NCBI GenBank assembly: GCA_035650255.1
Contig: DASRIA010000101.1
Location: 1 to 11,786 of the forward strand
DNA: 11,786 nt
Reading direction: 5' to 3'
Source of the DNA: DASRIA01 sp035650255
GTDB taxonomy: Bacteria; Actinomycetota; Thermoleophilia; Solirubrobacterales; JBBDJG01
This document shows, in pieces, positions 10,933 to 11,786 of this stretch; the stretch's first letter is position 1, and each line of letters begins with the position of its first letter. The notes under the pieces were generated by a model. It ran no database searches and had not been told where the DNA came from. It saw nothing but the letters and a program-made list of their open reading frames with translations. Both the position numbers and the translations under genes were made by a program.

Positions 10933-11786
10933 TCAGGCCAGTTGTGGAAGGGCGTTCGCCGTCAGCACGAAGCCGACGCCGACGATCACGACTGCGGAGA
11001 TGGCCGGGACGGCCGCCGTGACCCCCGCGGGGATCGACACCCGCGACAGCGCGCGACGGCTGAGCACGACCGCCAGGCCGAGCGCGGTGAGCGTCATCGC
11101 GAGCCCTGCGCTGAAGGCCACGATCAAGAGCAGGCCCAGCGCGACCTGGTGCTGCGCGATCGCGCCCAGCAGCACGACCAGCGCAGAGGGGCAGGGGATC
11201 AGCCCGGCGGCGGCACCCATCCCGACCAGCCCCTTCCAGGTCACCTGGTCGGGCATGTGGTGGTGGTGGTCGTGGCCGCCGTGACCATGGCCGTGGTGGC
11301 CGTGGTGGCCGTGGTGGTGGTCATGGTCGTGGTGACCGTGGGAGTGGACGTGCTTCTCCGTGCGCCTCGCACGCGCCCACCGCACGCGCGAGCGCAGCAC
11401 GCCGACTCCCACGATCACCACGAGCAGCCCCGAGGCCAGGTTCAGCCACGGGTAGAGATCCTCGGGCAGGATGTATTGAGAGAGCAGCAGGGTTACGAGG
11501 CCGAGCGTGAACACTCCGATCGTGTGCGTGAAGGTCACGACCGCGCCCAGCGCGACGGCATGGCGGGGGGTACCACGTGTCCCGATCAGGTAGGCAGCCA
11601 CCATCGCCTTCCCGTGGCCCGGTGAGAGCGCGTGCAGCGCACCCCAGCCGAAGGCCGCCAGCAGCAACAGGAGCAGCACGCCCTCTCCCGACGCGGCGTC
11701 GCTGAAGATGCCCGCGAAGCCGTCGCTGCCGCCACGGCTGGTGGTGGTCGTGGCCGCCGTGACCATGGCCGTGGTGGCCGTGGTGG
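10933..11786 (-). CDS. NicO/RcnA-family nickel/cobalt permease, 5' end beyond the right edge
   Basis: The frame is open to the right edge. ATG 11766 exists, but it has no Shine-Dalgarno and lies inside a low-complexity stretch, so I treat the gene as 5'-partial. Counting from that ATG, 277 residues contain about six membrane helices. The family motif HALSPGHGKAMVAAYLIGTRG is at 45-65, and the second half has GLIPCPSALVVLLGA (188-202), both typical of NicO. A cytosolic or periplasmic loop at 139-170 holds 20 His in 32 residues, a probable metal-binding buffer. The family moves Ni2+/Co2+ across the membrane, commonly outward in RcnA. Many relatives have an extra N-terminal domain, which would be off the window. 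The first 15 or so residues here (MVTAATTTTS) come from DNA identical to the His-loop DNA read in another frame, so the N-terminal end is suspect. Confidence 0.85.
   Translation of the reverse strand, partial: TTATTAMVTAATTTTSRGGSDGFAGIFSDAASGEGVLLLLLLAAFGWGALHALSPGHGKAMVAAYLIGTRGTPRHAVALGAVVTFTHTIGVFTLGLVTLLLSQYILPEDLYPWLNLASGLLVVIVGVGVLRSRVRWARARRTEKHVHSHGHHDHDHHHGHHGHHGHGHGGHDHHHHMPDQVTWKGLVGMGAAAGLIPCPSALVVLLGAIAQHQVALGLLLIVAFSAGLAMTLTALGLAVVLSRRALSRVSIPAGVTAAVPAISAVVIVGVGFVLTANALPQLA
11261..11308. repeat. 48-bp exact direct repeat, internal copy (His-loop coding)
   Basis: This stretch encodes part of the His-rich loop on the minus strand (HHGHHGHGHGGHDHHH). It is identical over 48 bases to the right edge of the window (11739-11786), 478 bp away. 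Inside it, shorter GTGGTGGCC units repeat in tandem because of the His-Gly codon pattern. Confidence 0.85.
11739..11786. repeat. 48-bp exact direct repeat, copy at the window edge
   Basis: The copy is identical to 11261-11308 and runs to the last base of the window. Here the permease frame reads it as Thr/Ala-rich (TTATAMVTAATTTT) instead of His/Gly-rich. The identity may continue beyond the edge. It is either a true duplication or a sign that the assembly ended at, or was joined through, a repeat. Confidence 0.8.

Noticed and set aside
11251..11350. GTG/GTGGCC tandem repeats as a microsatellite or CRISPR-like array
   Set aside because: They are explained by His/Gly codons of the metal-binding loop; there are no spacers or regular repeat length.
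1..11786. tRNA, rRNA, insertion sequence, integrase or attachment site
   Set aside because: I saw no cloverleaf, rRNA-like segment, transposase/integrase protein or flanking target duplications on either strand.

Overview
The window is GC-rich bacterial DNA that looks like chromosome of a high-GC actinobacterium. I lean towards the class Thermoleophilia (Solirubrobacterales/Gaiellales-like). The reasons are a DUF3052 protein, a secreted-peptide start of the type 'NAGHVRPKSA', a sigma factor with a membrane-tethered tail, and many GTG/TTG starts. The taxonomic call is inference. I found no tRNA, rRNA, transposase, integrase or CRISPR array.

Layout. Positions 1-121 (minus) hold the first 40 codons of a secreted protein that runs off the left edge. 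Positions 316-891 (minus) hold an orphan HEAMH-motif metallopeptidase-like protein of unknown family. After a structured divergent intergenic region (892-1098) comes a plus-strand block from 1099 to 8370. It contains an ECF sigma factor fused to a transmembrane helix and a long Pro/Ala-rich tail, then a secreted 3xFN3-GH18 glycosidase whose start overlaps the sigma stop (ATGA). A 237-bp gap rich in inverted repeats follows. Next come a UDP-N-acetylhexosamine-type 6-dehydrogenase, a hyaluronan/chitin-synthase-like processive GT2, and a PgaB-like membrane-anchored polysaccharide deacetylase. These last three overlap by one and three bases.

The minus-strand block 8336-11786 converges on the first. 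In transcription order it encodes a NicO-family nickel/cobalt permease (5' end off the right edge), a serine beta-lactamase-like hydrolase, a DUF3052 protein, a short-chain dehydrogenase and a small helical protein. The last overlaps the deacetylase gene tail to tail by 35 bp. This block looks like ordinary housekeeping or metabolic genes.

How they may work together (inference): the plus-strand block reads as a compact cell-surface polysaccharide locus. The dehydrogenase would make an acidic amino-sugar nucleotide, the GT2 would polymerise and export, the CE4 enzyme would de-N-acetylate outside the membrane, and the GH18 enzyme would trim or release. The membrane-tethered sigma factor at the head could regulate the locus by sensing the envelope. 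A recurring intergenic motif (TCAAACYYGGAC followed by GTCC), present in all three intergenic gaps above 150 bp, is the most interesting non-coding signal. The right edge ends inside an exact 48-bp copy of the DNA that encodes the His-rich loop of the permease. There it is read in a different frame, which is either a real duplication or an assembly artefact.
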